A DNA stretch of 64,000 bases from Plotosus lineatus (GCA_024760905.1 CM045735.1:28375749-28439748); one strand, 5' to 3'; positions 11,067 to 22,049 are shown, counted from the stretch's first letter. Notes: generated from the letters alone by a model not told the origin. Made by a program: numbers and translations.

Positions 11067-11312
11067 TTACGTAAATATTGGAGAGTTAAAGAAGTGGAGA
11101 TTTCCCTTCCATAACAGAGAGGGAGAGAAGGCGGAGGTTTCCCTTCCAATAACAGCTTCAGGTAAATTAGCCAAAAGTTGTTTTTTCCTCTTGCTGCCAC
11201 TTTGCATGGATGACTTTCTCTCCTTGAAGAACATTTCTAACATGGCTTGTTTCTGCCTTCTTTTTAAAACCTTACGGAAGTGGCTCATGACCTCATCGTT
11301 AAAGGTGATCAC
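11067..11312 (-). pseudogene. Tigger transposase C-terminal remnant
   Basis: Minus-strand FNDEVMSHFRKVLKRRQKQA, then MLEMFFKERKSSMQSGSKRK. The same segment occurs at about 33134-33300 in the sister element with small changes. It resembles the basic, acid-spotted C-terminal end of Tigger transposases. The DDD catalytic domain is absent here. Confidence 0.65.
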
Positions 11313-11340
11313 AGCGCTGATAGCGCTTTAGCTTAGCATA

Positions 11341-11366
11341 CATACATACATACATACATACATACA
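11341..11366. repeat. (ACAT)n microsatellite
   Basis: Tandem CATA/ACAT tetranucleotides inside the Tigger. Confidence 0.9.
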
Positions 11367-11605
11367 TTCTCTTCAGCTTCGTTTAGGTGGTAATGCCTAG
11401 AAGCCGATCTGTGGGTTTTCTGTTCAGTATTCTAAATCATATTTGTGGCTAGAGGTGGTATATGGCGTTAGTGATTCGATAGCTTTAGTGCTTTGGTGTT
11501 AGATTTAGCTTTAGTACTGTATCAACAACTTCCGGACTTCCCCAGGACAGCTTTTAGGGTGATACATAGTATCAACAACTTCCGGACTTCCCCAGGACAG
11601 CTTCA

Positions 11606-11674
11606 TGAGGATAATGCATAAAGCACCGGCCTGATGAGCCACTCGGCTCGGGTGTAAAAGCCCAAACAGACTTT
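11606..11674 (+). mobile_element. SINE-E tail fragment inside the Tigger
   Basis: GCACCGGCCTGATGAGCCAC followed by TCGGCTCGGGTGTAAAAGCC matches the SINE-E 3' part at 52.7 kb (reverse orientation there). ACATAGTATCAACAACTTCC occurs on both sides (from 11564 and from 11675). This could be its target duplication, but the host element already has a tandem copy of this block, so the duplication is ambiguous. Confidence 0.6.
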
Positions 11675-11903
11675 ACATAGTATCAACAACTTCCGAACTT
11701 GAGGCTCCCTTTCGGTCTCGTTTTTTTCTCGCAACTTTCTCGAGTTCGACTTCCGGTTTTTATACAGTTTCTGGGATGAGAAAAGTCATGACTTTTTTGT
11801 TTGGATTCCCATTTGTTCGGTCTCTAGATCGTTCGGATTCTGATGATCCACTGTACAGGGAACGAAACCCCTACTCATTGTAAAAAGAATGAAACCCCTA
11901 CTC

Positions 11904-12664
11904 CAGTGGTTCTTAACCTGGGTTCGATCGAACCCTAGGGGTTCGGTGAGTCAGTCTCAGGGATTCGGCAGAGGTCAAGACACACACCCAACTCATATTC
12001 ATGACGACACGCCCCACTTGGCCATCATTGGCTGCAGGTGATCACGTTACATTGCTTGGTGAATCTGTCCTGCAGGAAATTTAGTGCGCTCAGTAGTCAA
12101 CTTGTGACTGTGATGGTACGTCATGTGATTTCTTTCTGAATGTTTTAATCTATACTATGTTGAGCAAAAAAAGAAAGTGGTTGGATGAATATGTACAACA
12201 TGGATTCATATATAACGGAACGTGATGCTAGTCAGCGTCCTATTTGTTTGATTTGCGAAGTAGGATCAACCCCCGTTGACTGATGTATACGTACATGTAT
12301 GTGTCTATAATATCAATAAGTACATATTCAATACTATAAATGCTTATAATAATGATTAAACATTCAAAAATAATGCATAAGATGTAAATAAAACAAATAC
12401 ACACACATACAGACGCGTGCGCGTGCACACTCAGATGAGCACCTCACAAAAATGTAAGTAGTTTTGATTGGGGAGTTCATGCATTGTATTGGATTTTGTT
12501 CTTTGAACACAGTGATGTTAATGCACGGTTCATTATGGTGCCCCAGTAAAAACATATATTGATGTCTTGAATATTACATTTTATTTTTCAATAAAGAAGG
12601 GTTCAGTGAATAAGCATATGAAACTGGTGGGCTTCAATACCGCCAACAAGGTTAAGAACCACTG
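11904..12664. mobile_element. Non-autonomous hAT element with perfect 8-bp target duplication
   Basis: Termini are CAGTGGTTCTTAACC and GGTTAAGAACCACTG (perfect 15-bp inverted repeats), flanked by CCCTACTC on both sides (11896-11903 and 12665-12672). The 8-bp duplication is diagnostic for hAT transposition. The 761-bp body has no transposase frame. Part of its interior (GAAGTAGGATCA, CATAAGATGTAAATAAAA) resembles the interior of the element at 14281. Confidence 0.9.
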
Positions 12665-12775
12665 CCCTACTCACTGTACAGAAAATGAAACCCCTACTCA
12701 CTGTACATATAATGAAACGCCTACTAATTGTACAGGGAAGTAAACCCCTAATCACTGTACAGGGACTTAAATGCC

Positions 12776-14150
12776 ATTGAGAGCTGGTGGTTTGCTGTTG
12801 CCTTTTATTCAGTAAAATTTGATGCTTTGGTTCAATGTATTTGACTGCAATGTAATTTTTAAGATATTTTATTAGGACATATCTGTTGTAAAAGTTTCTT
12901 TCAGAACGCCAACAAAATAATTTCCTTCAGTGCATCAACTTCATATTTTGTACATTTATCATTTAGATCACGCCATTTTTATGGGCATATATATGAGAAA
13001 ATGTAATTTTTGTCACAGATATAACATGTTTTCTTACTAGTACTATAACATGTCTTGCATATTAAAAATTAAACATATTATGTGATTAAATCTCGAGATA
13101 TAAAGAGCCAAAAGTTCTATCATGAATAAACACACACTCCAGGAAGCCATCTTTGACATTTACCAGGGCGCAAAATTCACACCGGTCCACCGGCATTTTT
13201 GTGGGAGGTCAGGAAAAATCCAACCCAATACCAGCACCCGAGTCAGGCAGAAGGCCTTTTCAGTACAATGAACAATCCGCCATTGCCTAAGATATGACAC
13301 TTCATAAACTTGATAAAGTAAGACTAATAGTTACACACCATCCTTGTTTTGTTCACATTGGTGCGACATTTTTCGGCAATGGGGAAAATTACGATGCAAT
13401 AACTTGGGGTCGACTCTTCAGACCTTATGAGAATAAGATTGCATACAACAAAGGTAAAAGATTATAATCCTGAACCTGCATTCCTACTATGGAGATCAGA
13501 TGGAAGCAGATCTAAGGGACCTTCTACAGCTCCATATGGACCAAGAAAAAAATAAAAGGCAGATCTATGCAAATACACAGATGAAGCACTCATTGATCTA
13601 GCTGAAGAGGAGGGTGAGTCAGATGATTATGTGGAGAGTGAGAGGTTGATGATACAAGAAAAGGAAGATACACAGATGATGATAAGGAACAGGACAGAAG
13701 CTAAACATGAAGGAAAACATCTCAAATAATTTGATTATGTAGAATGGTATCTCGAGACAACTTAAATAATTACTTGAGGTTACTTAATATCTATGTTAAG
13801 TTTTGAAAACATAATTAGACTCAAGAGCTAGAGACTCATTCTAGTTCTTGCTTACATCGTTTTGTTTTGCATTATTATTCTTTGTTCACTGAGTTTTTAA
13901 TTTCATCCGAAGAATAATAAATAAAAAGTGTATATGACAGAGAATTGGTTTATATGCATTTTCTTATTCAGTCATAATAGCTATTGTACACCAAACATAT
14001 TGACAGGTTAACAAGTGAATGAAAAAAAAAACAACAGATTATCACATAATTAATAATTCCAGAAAAAGTGGGGTCCAGTAAAATTCTTACGGGTCTTGCA
14101 GATTTTTTCCTTCTGCCTGCCTCCCTGTCCGGTGGGAATTTTCTTAATTT
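12776..14150. other. No recognised element; contains one small acidic frame
   Basis: AT-rich sequence with no terminal repeats that I can pair. A 56-codon open end at 13559-13729 is listed separately. Confidence 0.45.
13559..13729 (+). pseudogene. Unrecognised acidic ORF fragment
   Basis: Reads KYTDEALIDLAEEEGESDDY and ends HEGKHLK before TAA. The acidic composition is reminiscent of N-termini of piggyBac-type transposases, but no TTAA ends or catalytic domain are present. I do not assign it. Confidence 0.2.
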
Positions 14151-14157
14151 CGTGCCC

Positions 14158-14278
14158 TGTTTACATTTACATTTACAGCGTTTAGCAGACGCTCTTATCC
14201 AGAGCGACTTACAAAAGTGCTTTAAAGTCTCTATCAGCGAGTATATTCTTGTACTGGTTTGTTAGAACAGGGACTAAG
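14158..14278 (+). mobile_element. Teleost repeat, left part (split by insertion)
   Basis: TTTACATTTACAGCGTTTAG, CAGACGCTCTTATCCAGAGC and GACTTACAAAAGTGCTTTAA form a block I recall as very common in fish genomes. It is interrupted at the TA at 14279-14280 by the Tigger-like element and resumes at about 18215. Confidence 0.65.
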
Positions 14279-14392
14279 TACAGAGATCCCTCACTTTCCA
14301 CGGTTAATTGGGACCAAGATCCCCACGCGACCATCGAAATCTGAGAAGTAGGATCACCCCCCACCCCATAAGATGTAAATAAAATATAAATA

Positions 14393-14946
14393 CAGACGCT
14401 TCCCAACTTACGAACATTCGTTTTGCAAACATCCGGAGCTTGAGGTCGAAAGTGAAAGTGAAATTGAAGAACAAGTAGAAATAGAAATGGAATAAAATCT
14501 ACAGAAAGATATAAAATAAATATAAGTATGAAATATGATTAAACATTATCCTGAGGTACACTTAATGCTACTCTCAAACAGAGGGGCGTGGCTGACACCT
14601 GCTATACACCCTGGTCCTATACATTTCTGAACTCCTGCCAAAAGTTTCAAAGAAGAAACAAATTGACTAAAGTATTATAATGAATTGAATAAGAGTGAAA
14701 CTCTCTGTAAATCTGATCAGATCGGCTGTGCTGTGCTTGAGAGGAACCAGGAGTTTAAACACTGGACAGAATGATAATGTACAGATGATTATGGGGGGGG
14801 GAGATTGTATACAGTACAAAGTCGTATAGATTACTTATACAATTTTAAACATAAGTTCCCCTCTAAAGAATGCCCTGTAATGACTTACAAACAAATTCAT
14901 CTAAGAACAGCCATCTGGAACCTAAATTGTTAGTAAGGAGCGTCTG
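14393..14946. mobile_element. Tigger-like MITE, CAGACGC-end family
   Basis: CAGACGCTTCCCAACTTACG at the left and, reversed at the right, CAGACGCTCCTTACTAAC, with TA duplicated (14391-14392 and 14947-14948). The end matches the transposase-bearing Tigger at 57289, so that family could have mobilised it. No coding sequence. Confidence 0.7.
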
Positions 14947-15118
14947 TACACACATATACAGATGATATTGTATGAGAAGACAACATACAGTACATACGCA
15001 CACCCACGCGCGCAGATGCGTGCACACACAGATGCACCAATGTATCCAGTTTTGATGTAAGATTTTGGGTTACTTTTTTGTTTTGTGTTTTTTTGGGGTT
15101 TTTTGTTTTTGCATAATT

Positions 15119-15133
15119 GGCCTTATTTTTGTG
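15119..15133 (+). repeat. Target-site duplication of RTE-like copy 1, left
   Basis: GGCCTTATTTTTGTG is repeated exactly at 18055-18069. Confidence 0.9.
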
Positions 15134-18024
15134 TGTTGGTCGAAGACGTCGAAGAACGAGAGGCGGGAGGCGTGTCCGTGGGCAGAGAGAGAAGAGGAAA
15201 TGCGTGAGCCTAGGACTGAGAGTAGGGACTTTGAATGGTGGAACTATGCAAGGAAAAGATAGGGAGCTGGCTGACATGATGCAGAGGAGGAAGGTGGACA
15301 TACTGTGTGTTCAGGAGACCAGGTGGAAAGGTAGCAAGGCTAGAAGCTTAGGAGCAGGGTTTAAGCTATTTTATAATGGTGTGGATGGGAAGAGAAATGG
15401 AGTCGGAGTCATCTTGAAGGAGGACTTTGTCAGGAATGTTCTAGAAGTGAAAAGAGTGTCAGACAGAGTGATGAGTCTCAAGTTAGAAATTGAAGGTGTA
15501 ATGCTCAATGTTGTTAGTGCTTATGCCCCACAGGCAGGATGTGAGCTAGAAGAGAAGGAGAGATTCTGGAGTGAGTTAGATGAAGTGATGCAGAGTACCC
15601 CCAGAGGTGAAAGAGTGGTCATTGAAGCAGACTTCAATGGACATGTTGGTGCAGGCAACAGAGGGGACGAGGAAGTGATGGGCAGGTTTGGTATCCAGGA
15701 CAGGAACACAGAAGGACAGATGTTGATCGATTTTGCAAAAAGGATGGAAATGGCTGTGGTGAATACTTTCTTCAAGAAGAAACAGGAGCATAGGGTGACT
15801 TATGAAAGCGGAGGTAAGAGCACACAGGTAGACTACATCTTGTGTAGGCGATGTAATTTGAAGGAAGTCAGTGACTGCAAAGTAGTAGTGGGTGAGAGTG
15901 TTGCCAAACAGCATAGGATGGTGGTGTGCAGGATGACACTGATGGTGAGAAAGGTGAAAAAGCCAAAGGCAGAGCAGAAGACAAAGTGGTGGAAGCTGAA
16001 AAAGGAAGAGTGTCGTGTTGTCTTCAAGGAGGAGTTGAAACAGGCTTTGGGTAGTCAGGAAGTGCTTCCAGATGACTGGACAACCACAGCCAATGTGATC
16101 AGGGAGACAGGTAGGAGAGTACTTGGTGTGTCCTCTGGAAGGAAAGTAGATAAGGAAACTTGGTGGTGGAATGAGGAAGTGCAGGAGTGTGTACAAAAGA
16201 AGAGGTTAGCCAAGAAGAAGTGGGACATTGAGAGGACCGAAGAGAGTAAACAGGAGTACAGGGAGACACAGCATAAGGCGAAGGTAGCGGTGTCAAAGGC
16301 CAAACAGAGGGCGTATGATGACTTGTATGATAGGTTGAACAGTAAGGAGGGAGAAAATGATTTATACAGGTTAGCACAGCAGAGAAAGAGAGATGGGAAA
16401 GACGTGCAGCAAGTTGGAGTGATAAAGGACAGAGAGGGAAATGTATTGACTGATGACAGAAGTGTGCTGGGAAGATGGAAAGAGTACTTTGAAGAGCTGA
16501 TGAATGAGGAAAATGAGAGAGAAAAAAAGAGTAGAAGAGGTGACCGTTGAGGAGCAGGAAGTAGCAAAGATTAGTAAGGGAGAAGTGAGGAGGGCATTGA
16601 AGAGGATGAAGAGTGGAAAGGCAGTTGACCCTGATGACATACCAGTTGAGGTATGGAAGTGTCTAGGGGAGGTAGCAGTAGATTTTCTGACAAGAATATT
16701 CAACAAGGTCTTAGAAAGTGAGGAAATGCCAGAGGAATGGAGGAGAAGTGTGCTTGTTCCCATTTTTAAGAACAAGGGAGATGTACAGAGTTGTGGCAAC
16801 TACAGAGGGATAAAGTTGATGAGCCATACAATGAAGCTATGGGAAAGAATAGTGGAAGCAAGACTAAGGGCAGAGGTCAGCATTTGTGAACAACAGTTTG
16901 GTTTCATGCCAAGAAAGAACACCACAGATGCAGTGTTTGCTTTGAGGATGTTAATAGAGAAGTACAGAGAAGGTCAGAAGGAGCTGCATTGTGCCTTTGT
17001 GGATCTGGAGAAAGCATATGACAGGGTGCCGAGAGAAGAACTGTGGTATTGTATGAGGAAGTCTGGAGTGACAGAGAAGTATTTTAGAGTGGTGCAGGAC
17101 ATGTATGAGAGATGTAAGACAGTGGTGAGGTGTGCTGTCGGTGGGACAGAAGAGTTCAAGGTGGAGGTGGGACTGCATCAAGGGTCAGCTCTTAGCCCCT
17201 TCTTGTTTGCGATGGTGATGGACAGGCTGACAGACGAGGTTAGACAAGAATCTCCATGGACTATGATGTTTGCAGATGACATCGTGATCTGTAGTGAGAG
17301 CAGAGAACAAGTGGAGGAAAATCTAGAGAGATGGAGGTATGCCCTGGAAAGGAGGGGATTGAAGGTTAGTCTCAATAAGACAGAATACATGTGTGTGAAC
17401 GACAAGGACCCAAGAGGAACTTTGAGGTTACAGGGGGCAGAGATAAAGAAGGTGGAGGATTTTAAGTACTTCGGCTCAACAATCCAGAGCAATGGAGAGT
17501 GCGGAAAAGAGGTGAAGAAGCGCGTGCAGGCAGGTTGGAATGGATGGAGAAAAGTGTCCAGTGTGATGTGTGATAGGAGAGTATTGGCAAGAATGAAGGG
17601 AAAGGTGTATAAGACGGTGATGAGGCCAGCAATGTTGTATGGTTTAGAGACAGTGGCCCTGGGGAAAAGACAGGAGTCAGAGTTGGAGGTAGCAGAGATG
17701 AAAATGTTGAGGTTCTCTTTGGGAGTAACGAGGATGGATAGGATCAGAAATTAGTACATCAGAGGGACAGCACATGTTAGATGTTTTGGAGACAAAGTCA
17801 GAGAGGCTAGATTGAGATGGTTTGGACATGTACAGAGGAGGGATAGTGAGTATATTGGTAGTAGGATGCTGAGGTTGGAACTACCAGGCAAAAGGCCCCG
17901 AGGAAGACCAAAGAGAAGATTTATGGATGTGGTGAAGGCGGACATGAAGGTCATTGGAGTAAGAGTAGACGATGCAGAGGATAGGGAGAGATGGAGGCAG
18001 ATCATTTGCTGTGGCGACCCCTGA
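15134..18024 (+). pseudogene. RTE-like endonuclease/reverse transcriptase, lightly damaged
   Basis: Endonuclease: LRVGTLNGGTM, DILCVQETRWKG, NGVGVILKE, ADFNGHVGAGNRGDE and TQVDYILCRR (15200-15860). The ADFNGH box has Glu-Ala where copy 3 has Gly-Ala. RT: AVDPDDIPVEVWK at 16620, VPIFKNKGDVQSCGNYRGIK at 16755, LEKAYDRVPREELWY at 17000, LHQGSALSPFLFAMVMDRL at 17175, MMFADDIVICSES (catalytic FADD) at 17265. The C-terminus ends RWFGHVQRRDSEYIG ... IICCGDP. Reading shifts at A7 (16522-16528) and hits TAG at 17752-17754, then continues in the same frame to 18024. The upstream start codon lies in flanking DNA, so the native start is not assigned. Confidence 0.85.
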
Positions 18025-18054
18025 AGGGAACAGCCGAAAGGAAAAGAAGAAGAA
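15134..18054 (+). mobile_element. RTE-like LINE, copy 1 (nearly complete)
   Basis: Bounded by a 15-bp duplication. It begins at TGTTGGTCGAAGACGTC, so it lacks about 250 bp of the leader present in copy 3 (59686). It encodes an APE endonuclease followed by a reverse transcriptase and ends GTGGCGACCCCTGAAGGGAA, CAGCCGAAAGG, (AAG)n. The stop codon lies within this conserved 3' block, so the 3' UTR is very short, as known for the RTE clade. One A-run frameshift and one nonsense codon are the only obvious lesions. Confidence 0.85.
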
Positions 18055-18214
18055 GGCCTTATTTTTGTGACATTTTCCATAACACTTCCCACTAGTCTTC
18101 CTTAATTTCCTTATTTTTTTAAATCGATGAATATTTATTTATTTATTTATTTAAAAAAACACGATGCACTGAAGCCGCATTGATTGAAGTGCAAAGTAGC
18201 GAGGGATCTCTGTA

Positions 18215-18830
18215 TACTGTCAGTCAAACTCAGATGGTAGGTGTTGCATGTGTGGTTTTTTGTTTGTGCGTGTGTGTGTTTGTATACACCATAGTGCTTA
18301 ATCTAAGTACTGCTAAAAAAGGTAAGTTTTCAGCCGTTGTTTAAAGATACTCAGTGACTCAGCTGTCCAGATGTTCAGAGGAAGTTCATTCCAACACCTT
18401 GAGCCAGAACAGAGAAGTGTTTAAATGCATTTTCCCTTGTCCCTTGGTAGAGGTAGGGAACAATCTTGCAGTGCTTGAGGATCTGAGAGAACGCAACGCA
18501 GTGAGAGGTGTGATAAGTGCTGTGAGGTAAGAAGGTGCAGGTCCATTTTTTGGCTTTGTACACAAGTATTTATGTTTTAAATCAATTGCAAGTAGCTACA
18601 GGAAACCAGTGGAGAGATTGTAGCAGTGGTGTGGTGTGGGAAATTTGAGAAGGTTGAAAACGAGCTGTGCAGCTGCATTCTGGATCATATGTAGAGGTTA
18701 AATAGCACTCAAAGGTAAACCTGCAAGGAGTGAGTTGCCGTAATCTTGTCTTGAGATAACAATCGATTGAATAAGTAACTGAGTTGCCATCCTGGAAAGA
18801 TATGGGTGAATCCTTCAGACATGCCATAAA
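18215..18830 (+). mobile_element. Teleost repeat, right part
   Basis: Continues the block interrupted at 14279: GGTAAGTTTTCAGCCGTTG, CTCAGTGACTCAGCTGTCCA, AGGAAGTTCATTCCAACACC, TTGAGGATCTGAGAGAACG, ATTCTGGATCATATGTAGAG and GAGTGAGTTGCCGTAATCTT. These occur in the order I recall for a dispersed fish repeat. No intact frame. Confidence 0.6.
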
Positions 18831-18936
18831 TCTGCAAATATGTCACATACAAAGTTCCCACTCTATGGACAGGGACTTATTATATTAAACAGTGATGTGT
18901 AAAAGTGGCACAGTAGTTGTTGTTTACAAGGACACC

Positions 18937-19021
18937 GTCTGTCTTTCTTCCTTTCCGCTTTTTCCCTTTTATTCGGGAGTCGCCACAGCGAATCATCTGA
19001 TTCGCACATTTGATTTGGCAG

Positions 19022-19055
<34 letters not shown>

Positions 19056-19132
19056 GTCGGATGCCCTTCCTGTCACAACCCTTTTAGCAAGGGACAGAAA
19101 CACGCTGACGGCCTTGCAGCCTACTCTTTACG
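18937..19132 (-). mobile_element. SINE-A 3' fragment with poly-T expansion
   Basis: Reverse orientation: CTTTCCGCTTTTTCCCTTTT, GAGTCGCCACAGCGAATCAT, GGATGCCCTTCCTGTCACAA and GGGACAGAAACACGCTGACG. A homopolymer T tract of about 28-30 nt replaces a short T run near 19025. Head and most of the body are missing; it abuts the pogo-like MITE. Confidence 0.8.
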
Positions 19133-19322
19133 TTTTCGTAAGTAGAGGCACATTTTACATGTAAAACACGTAATTTTTTCCAAGGCTCCCAAGACTACCC
19201 CATAAACCCTTTAAAAATTATAAAAGTACATCAGTTTTGTATGAAATATGTGTTAAAAGTAAAAGAGAATTATTTATTAAACCATTTAAAAATTTTATTA
19301 ACATATTAAATCATTTTATGAA

Positions 19323-19889
19323 CTTCTTCTCCTTTCGGCTGTTCCCTTCAGGGGTCTCCACAGCGAATCATTTGCCTCCATCTCACCCTGACCTTTGCAT
19401 CTTCTTCTCTTAAACCAACTACCTTCATGTCCGCCTTCACCACATCCATGAATCGTCTCTTTGGTCTTCCTCTAAGCCTTCTGCCTGGTAGTTCCAACCT
19501 CAGCATCCTACTACCAATATACTCACTATCCCTCCTCTGTACATGTCCAAACCATCTCAACCTAGCCTCTCTGACTTTGTCTCCAAAACCTCTAACATGT
19601 GCTGTCCTTCTAATTTGCTCATTTCTGATCTTGTCCATCCTCATTACTCCCAAAGAAAACCTCAACATTTTCATCTCTGCTACCTCCAGCTCTGCCTCCT
19701 GTCTTTCCCAGGGCCACTGTTTCTAAACCATACAACATCGCTGGCCTCAACACCATATTGTACACTTTTCCCTTCATTCTTGCTGATACCCTCCTATCGC
19801 ACATCACACTGGACACTTTTCTCCAACAATTTCAACCTGCCTGCACACGCTTCTTCACCTCTTTTCCACACTCTCCACTGCTCTGGATT
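19323..19889 (-). mobile_element. RTE-like LINE, copy 4 (3' end only)
   Basis: Reverse complement starts in the C-terminal region and reads KMLRFSLGVMRMDKIRNE, RLRWFGHVQRRDSEYIG, RPKRRFMDVVKADMKVVG and WRQMIRCGDP (stop near 19348), with the 3' block TTTCGGCTGTTCCCTTCAG at 19333. It is 5'-truncated. The flanks ATTAAATCATT and ATTAAACCATT may be a diverged target duplication, but the host is AT-rich and repetitive there. Confidence 0.8.
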
Positions 19890-19916
19890 GATTAAACCAT
19901 TATTAAACATTTTTAT

Positions 19917-19918
<2 letters not shown>

Positions 19919-19982
<64 letters not shown>

Positions 19983-19987
19983 GTCTG

Positions 19988-20042
<55 letters not shown>
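19919..20042. repeat. (CA)n / (TC)n compound microsatellite
   Basis: (CA)n at 19919-19980, CTGTCT/CTCT repeats, then (CA)n to about 20042. Corresponding tracts occur in the sister MITE at 28253-28372. Confidence 0.95.
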
Positions 20043-20289
20043 ATGCAGTACACATGAAATGTGTATTGTATACACATTAAATGTTTATTGTGGCGCTGCG
20101 GGCCACGCCCACAAGCAGGACGCCGGAGCAAGACGTGGAATTCAAAGCGCATTCAATGCTTGACAGATCGGAGGTCCAAACTCAACTTTAACTTGATTCC
20201 ACATTTAACGCTACATTTAATAAACATTTACTGAATTAAACAACTTAAAAAACTAAACTAAAAACTTAGTTAGGCCTCCTTCTGTCTCT

Positions 20290-20297
20290 ATCTCTCG

Positions 20298-20370
<73 letters not shown>

Positions 20371-20376
20371 ACGCAC
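20290..20376. repeat. (TC)n(CA)n microsatellite
   Basis: CTCTCTCTC followed by about 60 bp of CA repeats. It sits at the same place in the MITE as the longer array at 28660-28866. Confidence 0.95.
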
Positions 20377-20994
20377 AAAACTCGGGCCACGCCCACACTA
20401 AATGCGCAGCTGATGGAACAATTCTATTTAAATGTTTAAATGGGCGGGATGTTTTATTTAAAGCGGAATTAGAGTACCTGTTTGAAATATCAGAAGTCCT
20501 CATTCAATATTAACTTGCTTCCTTACGAGATCAGAGGTCTTCTCCCACGGAGCACTCTGTTTTAATATCGTTCCGAAATAATCGCCTCCGTCACTGTATT
20601 TCTGCTTTAAGGTCTCCTTCTGGTTCAATATCGTCCTGATTGTAGAGGGGTTTCGGTGATCACGAAATATAACGCTGCATGATCAATCCCAAAACAAGCC
20701 AACAGTCAACTCTCCTTCACTCGTGTAACAAACATGAAGTATGGGTACAGGAAGTATGGATCACGCTCACTGCGTCATCCCTCCTAGCCAATGGGAGGCC
20801 AGTGGGGCGGGATGTTGGGAGATGAGAGCCAATGAGAGAGCAACTCGCACATCATGTGAAATTTTGATTGGCGCGTTTGAATTTTGAATGGCGCATCTGG
20901 CGCTTTTTGTAAGAGGAAGTTGTTTAATAAATGTTAAAATGTTTTTCGTTACCCAGAATTTTCGTACCCACGAGGTTTCGTAAGTAGGGGGCCG

Positions 20995-20998
<4 letters not shown>

Positions 20999-21042
<44 letters not shown>
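20999..21042. repeat. (TG)n(TA)n microsatellite
   Basis: Directly follows the MITE terminus ...GGGGGCCGACTG. Confidence 0.9.
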
Positions 21043-21043
<1 letters not shown>

Positions 21044-21056
21044 TTTTTTTTTTTCA

Positions 21057-21433
21057 CTGCATAATGGCACCCTACTACAGCATAACTTTTCCTTCCTGTA
21101 TCATATCATGCAGTTCTTTTTCATGTAACTTCATTTCCTTTTTCTGGCACTTCGGGTCCTTACCAGAAGCCTGAGAAGATGAACAGTATTTGAGTGGCAT
21201 CATGGCGCTTAAGTGGTAATTAAAAACACAAAAAAATGCACATTGACAACTTGTGTGCGAATGAGAAAAAAGAGGTGTATACATAATCTTGAACCAATCA
21301 GCATGAGGGAGAAACAAAAGTTCTCAGCCACTGGCTAAATTTCAATCTCGTTCCAGTTACTTCAGGGTTTGTCAGCAATCTGCGAGTATGCGGGGGCGCG
21401 AGTGTAAAACCGCGAATGGTCAAGAGCCTACTG
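21057..21433 (-). mobile_element. Tigger 5'-end fragment with transposase N-terminus
   Basis: On the minus strand it begins CAGTAGGCTCTTGACCATTC (TA outside) with GCGGTTTTACACTCGCGCC. It then encodes MPLKYCSSSQASGKDPKC and KKEMKLHEKELHDMIQEGKV, comparable to KMLTIAEKVQLLDMLKEGKS of the Tigger at 42812. That is the start of the CENP-B/Psq-type DNA-binding helix-turn-helix. Truncated after this point. Confidence 0.55.
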
Positions 21434-22049
21434 TATTCCACTATGCAATATTGAAACTTGGGCAGCACAGCAAGCTCCTCTCCTTCAACAAGCATCCCTG
21501 GCCCCCAGTAGGATGAAGCAGTTTACTAAATGAGTGATTGAGTGCTAAAAGTGTTAGAGAGTGAAATAGTCATACGTTTATAGGGGAAAGTTAAATCATC
21601 TCTCCCTGTTATATCTGTTGAACCAAGACATGAGGGAGGCTGGTTTTGTGCAGTGGATGGTGCTGACACATTCAAACACACACCCAGCACTGATTATAGT
21701 GTGAAGCAGTCAAAGAATCCACATGGTGACATTTCCATCAGCACACATAAAGCCTCTCACCTCTCCTCTCACCTTTGCTCTAATGCTGTCTGTCTTCTCC
21801 CCCACTTTTTCAGCAAGAAATCTTTTCTCTCAATTTTCCCATCGTTCAGCTCAAATAAACGTGATTTGTACATCTATACAGTATTTACTGAGCAATTTGT
21901 CAAAGTTTTCATTTCTCTTTCCCTTTCTCACCTTGCTCTCAGTATCTGACTCACTCTTCTCAGATAAATTGATTCCTCTTTAAGCTCTGCCACTCCATCC
22001 TGCTGCTGTTGCTTATCTTCTCTGTCACTCAAACCCTTAAGGGTCACAA

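Larger units (their letters stand above)
7583..11853 (-). mobile_element. Tigger/pogo-like transposon with nested LINE and LTR insertions
   Basis: One end is CAATGGAGCCTCGGGACTCG at 7583; the other, reversed from 11853, is CAGTGGATCATCAGAATCCG. Both are next to TA, the usual pogo/mariner target. The element runs on the minus strand, with transposase C-terminal remains at 11067-11312. The same family occurs at 32806-33972. A 2.7-kb LINE (7778-10491), an LTR fold-back (10517-11013) and a SINE-E scrap (11606-11674) lie inside. Most of the transposase gene is missing, so it could move only with help. Confidence 0.75.
7540..12775. repeat. 27-bp minisatellite, split by two transposons
   Basis: Units close to AATGAAACCCCTACTCACTG + TACAGGG occur at 7540-7582, 11854-11903 and 12665-12775. 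A Tigger (7583-11853) and a hAT element (11904-12664) lie between these blocks. Each transposon is bounded by a duplicated piece of the unit (TA and CCCTACTC respectively), so the three blocks were once one array of roughly seven units. The span given includes the inserted elements. Confidence 0.8.
14281..18212. mobile_element. Tigger/pogo-like element enclosing a MITE and an RTE-like LINE
   Basis: Left end CAGAGATCCCTCACTTTCC and right end, reversed, CAGAGATCCCTCGCTACTTT, with TA on both outer sides. Without the nested insertions (14393-14946 and 15134-18054) its own sequence is only about 450 bp, so it is a non-autonomous element. It lies inside the teleost repeat listed on either side. Confidence 0.7.
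19133..20998. mobile_element. Pogo-like MITE carrying microsatellites, copy A
   Basis: Aligns along its length with 27966-29449. The right end, reversed from 20998, is CAGTCGGCCCCCTACTTACG. The left about 60 bp are missing where it meets the SINE-A fragment. Shared internal blocks include GTGGCGCTGCGGG, GACAGATCGGAGGTCCAAAC, GCCTCCTTCTGTCTCTATCT and TCCTAGCCAATGGGAGGCCA. An RTE-like copy (19323-19889) is nested. No transposase. Confidence 0.7.

Noticed and set aside
13559..13729. N-terminus of a piggyBac transposase
   Set aside because: Only an acidic composition supports it; no TTAA ends, catalytic Asp motifs or second segment.
15576..16196. 206-codon minus-strand frame opposite the RTE-like LINE (also 60366-60986 and 35050-36081)
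   Set aside because: Antisense shadows of the LINE coding frame. They are similar to each other only because the LINE copies are.
19919..20503. CRISPR-like array of short repeats
   Set aside because: Dinucleotide microsatellites, no spacer-repeat pattern, eukaryotic context.
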